A stretch of DNA of 7,483 bases from contig JAESRU010000019.1 in the NCBI GenBank assembly GCA_016764455.1, forward strand, positions 11,793-19,275. The letters run 5' to 3'. This DNA is from Hyphomicrobiales bacterium (GTDB lineage: Bacteria; Pseudomonadota; Alphaproteobacteria; Rhizobiales; NORP267). Of this stretch, positions 6,871-7,483 are shown one piece after another. The notes under the pieces were generated by a model. It was not told the DNA's origin. It made no database searches and saw only the letters and a program-made list of their open reading frames with translations. The position numbers and the translations under genes are program-made. Position 1 is the first letter of the stretch. Each line of letters begins with the position of its first letter.

Positions 6871-7470
6871 ATGGAAACTACTGGACCCTTTTCTTTTGAA
6901 ATTGATACAGAAATTATTTTAGCCTGCTTTCGATCCAACGATGATATGGGAATAGTCCTCCGTGTTCATATGGAGGTTGAAAGATCTATGATTAGGGAGC
7001 TTGAAAGGCGTTTTCCCAACTACGGTGCGCTAAAGTTCCAGTTTTTTGATCAGCATCTAAAGGCTCTTAAGGCCTTTGGAAAATTCACCCCACTATCTGA
7101 CGCCATAACGCAAATCAACGTGACGCGTAATAAATTTGCTCATGTAAGAAATATTAGAAAAACTGATCTTACTCAAAGTGATTTGAATAATTTATATCAT
7201 CATACTGCTGCTGCATTTACGTCTGTGCCCGATCTAAAAAAAATTGATGTAAAAATTGATGAAGAAGGGCTGCATGAAAGTTTAATTGACCTTACACCTG
7301 CCAGGCAATTTGCAATTATCGGCGCAATGATTGTTGGTGCAATTGAAACGATGCGGCAACGTCAATCAGCAAAGCAAGTTGAAATCCTTGTCAAATGGTC
7401 CGGCGAGATTGAAAAAATTTTAGACGCTTACAAAAAGCAGGAACCTACAATCCACGGGAGTAAATCATGA
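6871..7470 (+). CDS. AT-rich protein of unknown function with a HEPN-like RX4H motif
   Basis: A 199-residue, mostly helical, soluble-looking protein with no signal peptide. I do not recognise an exact family. The N-terminal half is charged and helical (LRVHMEVERSMIRELERRF, 30-48) and leads to INVTRNKFAH (82-91), in which Arg86-Asn87 and His91 form the R-N-x3-H version of the RX4-6H motif of HEPN-fold ribonucleases. From memory, the layout recalls MtlR/DUF4145-like HEPN proteins. The C-terminus is another helical, basic stretch (MRQRQSAKQVEILVKWSGEIEKIL with a short tail). Hand-counted GC is about 39%, against 55-58% in sampled pccB lines, so recent acquisition is likely. AAGGA at 6860-6864, overlapping the pccB stop, supports the start, and the gene ends in an ATGA overlap with the next. 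RNase or toxin activity is inference; a non-catalytic HEPN regulator is equally possible. Confidence 0.75.
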   Translation: METTGPFSFEIDTEIILACFRSNDDMGIVLRVHMEVERSMIRELERRFPNYGALKFQFFDQHLKALKAFGKFTPLSDAITQINVTRNKFAHVRNIRKTDLTQSDLNNLYHHTAAAFTSVPDLKKIDVKIDEEGLHESLIDLTPARQFAIIGAMIVGAIETMRQRQSAKQVEILVKWSGEIEKILDAYKKQEPTIHGSKS

Positions 7471-7483
7471 TCGTGACCACATC
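7467..7483 (+). CDS. Start of a downstream gene, 3' truncated by the window edge
   Basis: An ATG at 7467 overlaps the preceding stop codon as ATGA and is preceded by GGGAG at 7456-7460 with six bases between, a good ribosome binding site. Only five full codons are visible (M-I-V-T-T). That opening resembles YbjQ/UPF0145 proteins, many of which begin M-I-V-T-T, but five residues cannot support an assignment. Its identity decides whether the AT-rich gene before it is a solo insertion or half of a two-gene module. Confidence 0.5.

Overview
The window looks like chromosomal DNA of an alphaproteobacterium. The evidence is the gene set and order: a Do/DegQ-type protease, rarA, crcB, an RluC-type pseudouridine synthase, an ATP12-type F1-ATPase assembly chaperone (a family essentially limited to mitochondria and alphaproteobacteria), then a propionyl-CoA carboxylase beta subunit. 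Sampled core-gene stretches are about 55-58% GC by hand count. The order within the class (Rhizobiales-, Rhodobacterales- or Rhodobiales-like) cannot be fixed from the sequence alone. Every gene lies on the + strand.

Region 1 (1-4442/5217) is a tightly packed housekeeping run: htrA/degQ (5' end outside the window), rarA with no intervening base, a small unrecognised secreted protein, crcB 12 bp later, rluC (4-bp ATGA overlap), and the ATP12 chaperone gene (8-bp overlap). The jobs are unrelated (envelope proteolysis, stalled-fork maintenance, fluoride export, 23S rRNA modification, ATP synthase assembly). The spacing suggests co-transcription and translational coupling, not a shared pathway.

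Region 2 (5218-5328) is the only sizeable gap, 111 bp. It holds a perfect 6-bp inverted repeat, a second short GC hairpin followed by six T, a possible promoter, and a 20-codon open frame that runs through both hairpins and ends 12 bp before pccB. It is the best candidate for a regulatory region here.

Region 3 (5329-7483) is pccB, a complete carboxyltransferase subunit, then a 199-aa unrecognised gene whose ribosome binding site overlaps the pccB stop codon, then the first 17 bp of another gene starting with a 4-bp overlap. The 199-aa gene is clearly AT-rich (about 39% GC by hand count, one 60-base line at 22%) and carries an R-N-x3-H (RX4H) motif of the kind found in HEPN ribonuclease-fold proteins. 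It looks like accessory cargo placed inside a metabolic operon and is the most interesting object in the window. No complete novel system can be demonstrated: the neighbouring gene that would decide the interpretation is cut off. No rRNA, tRNA, CRISPR array, IS element or attachment site is visible, and no gene-free stretch reaches 300 bp.
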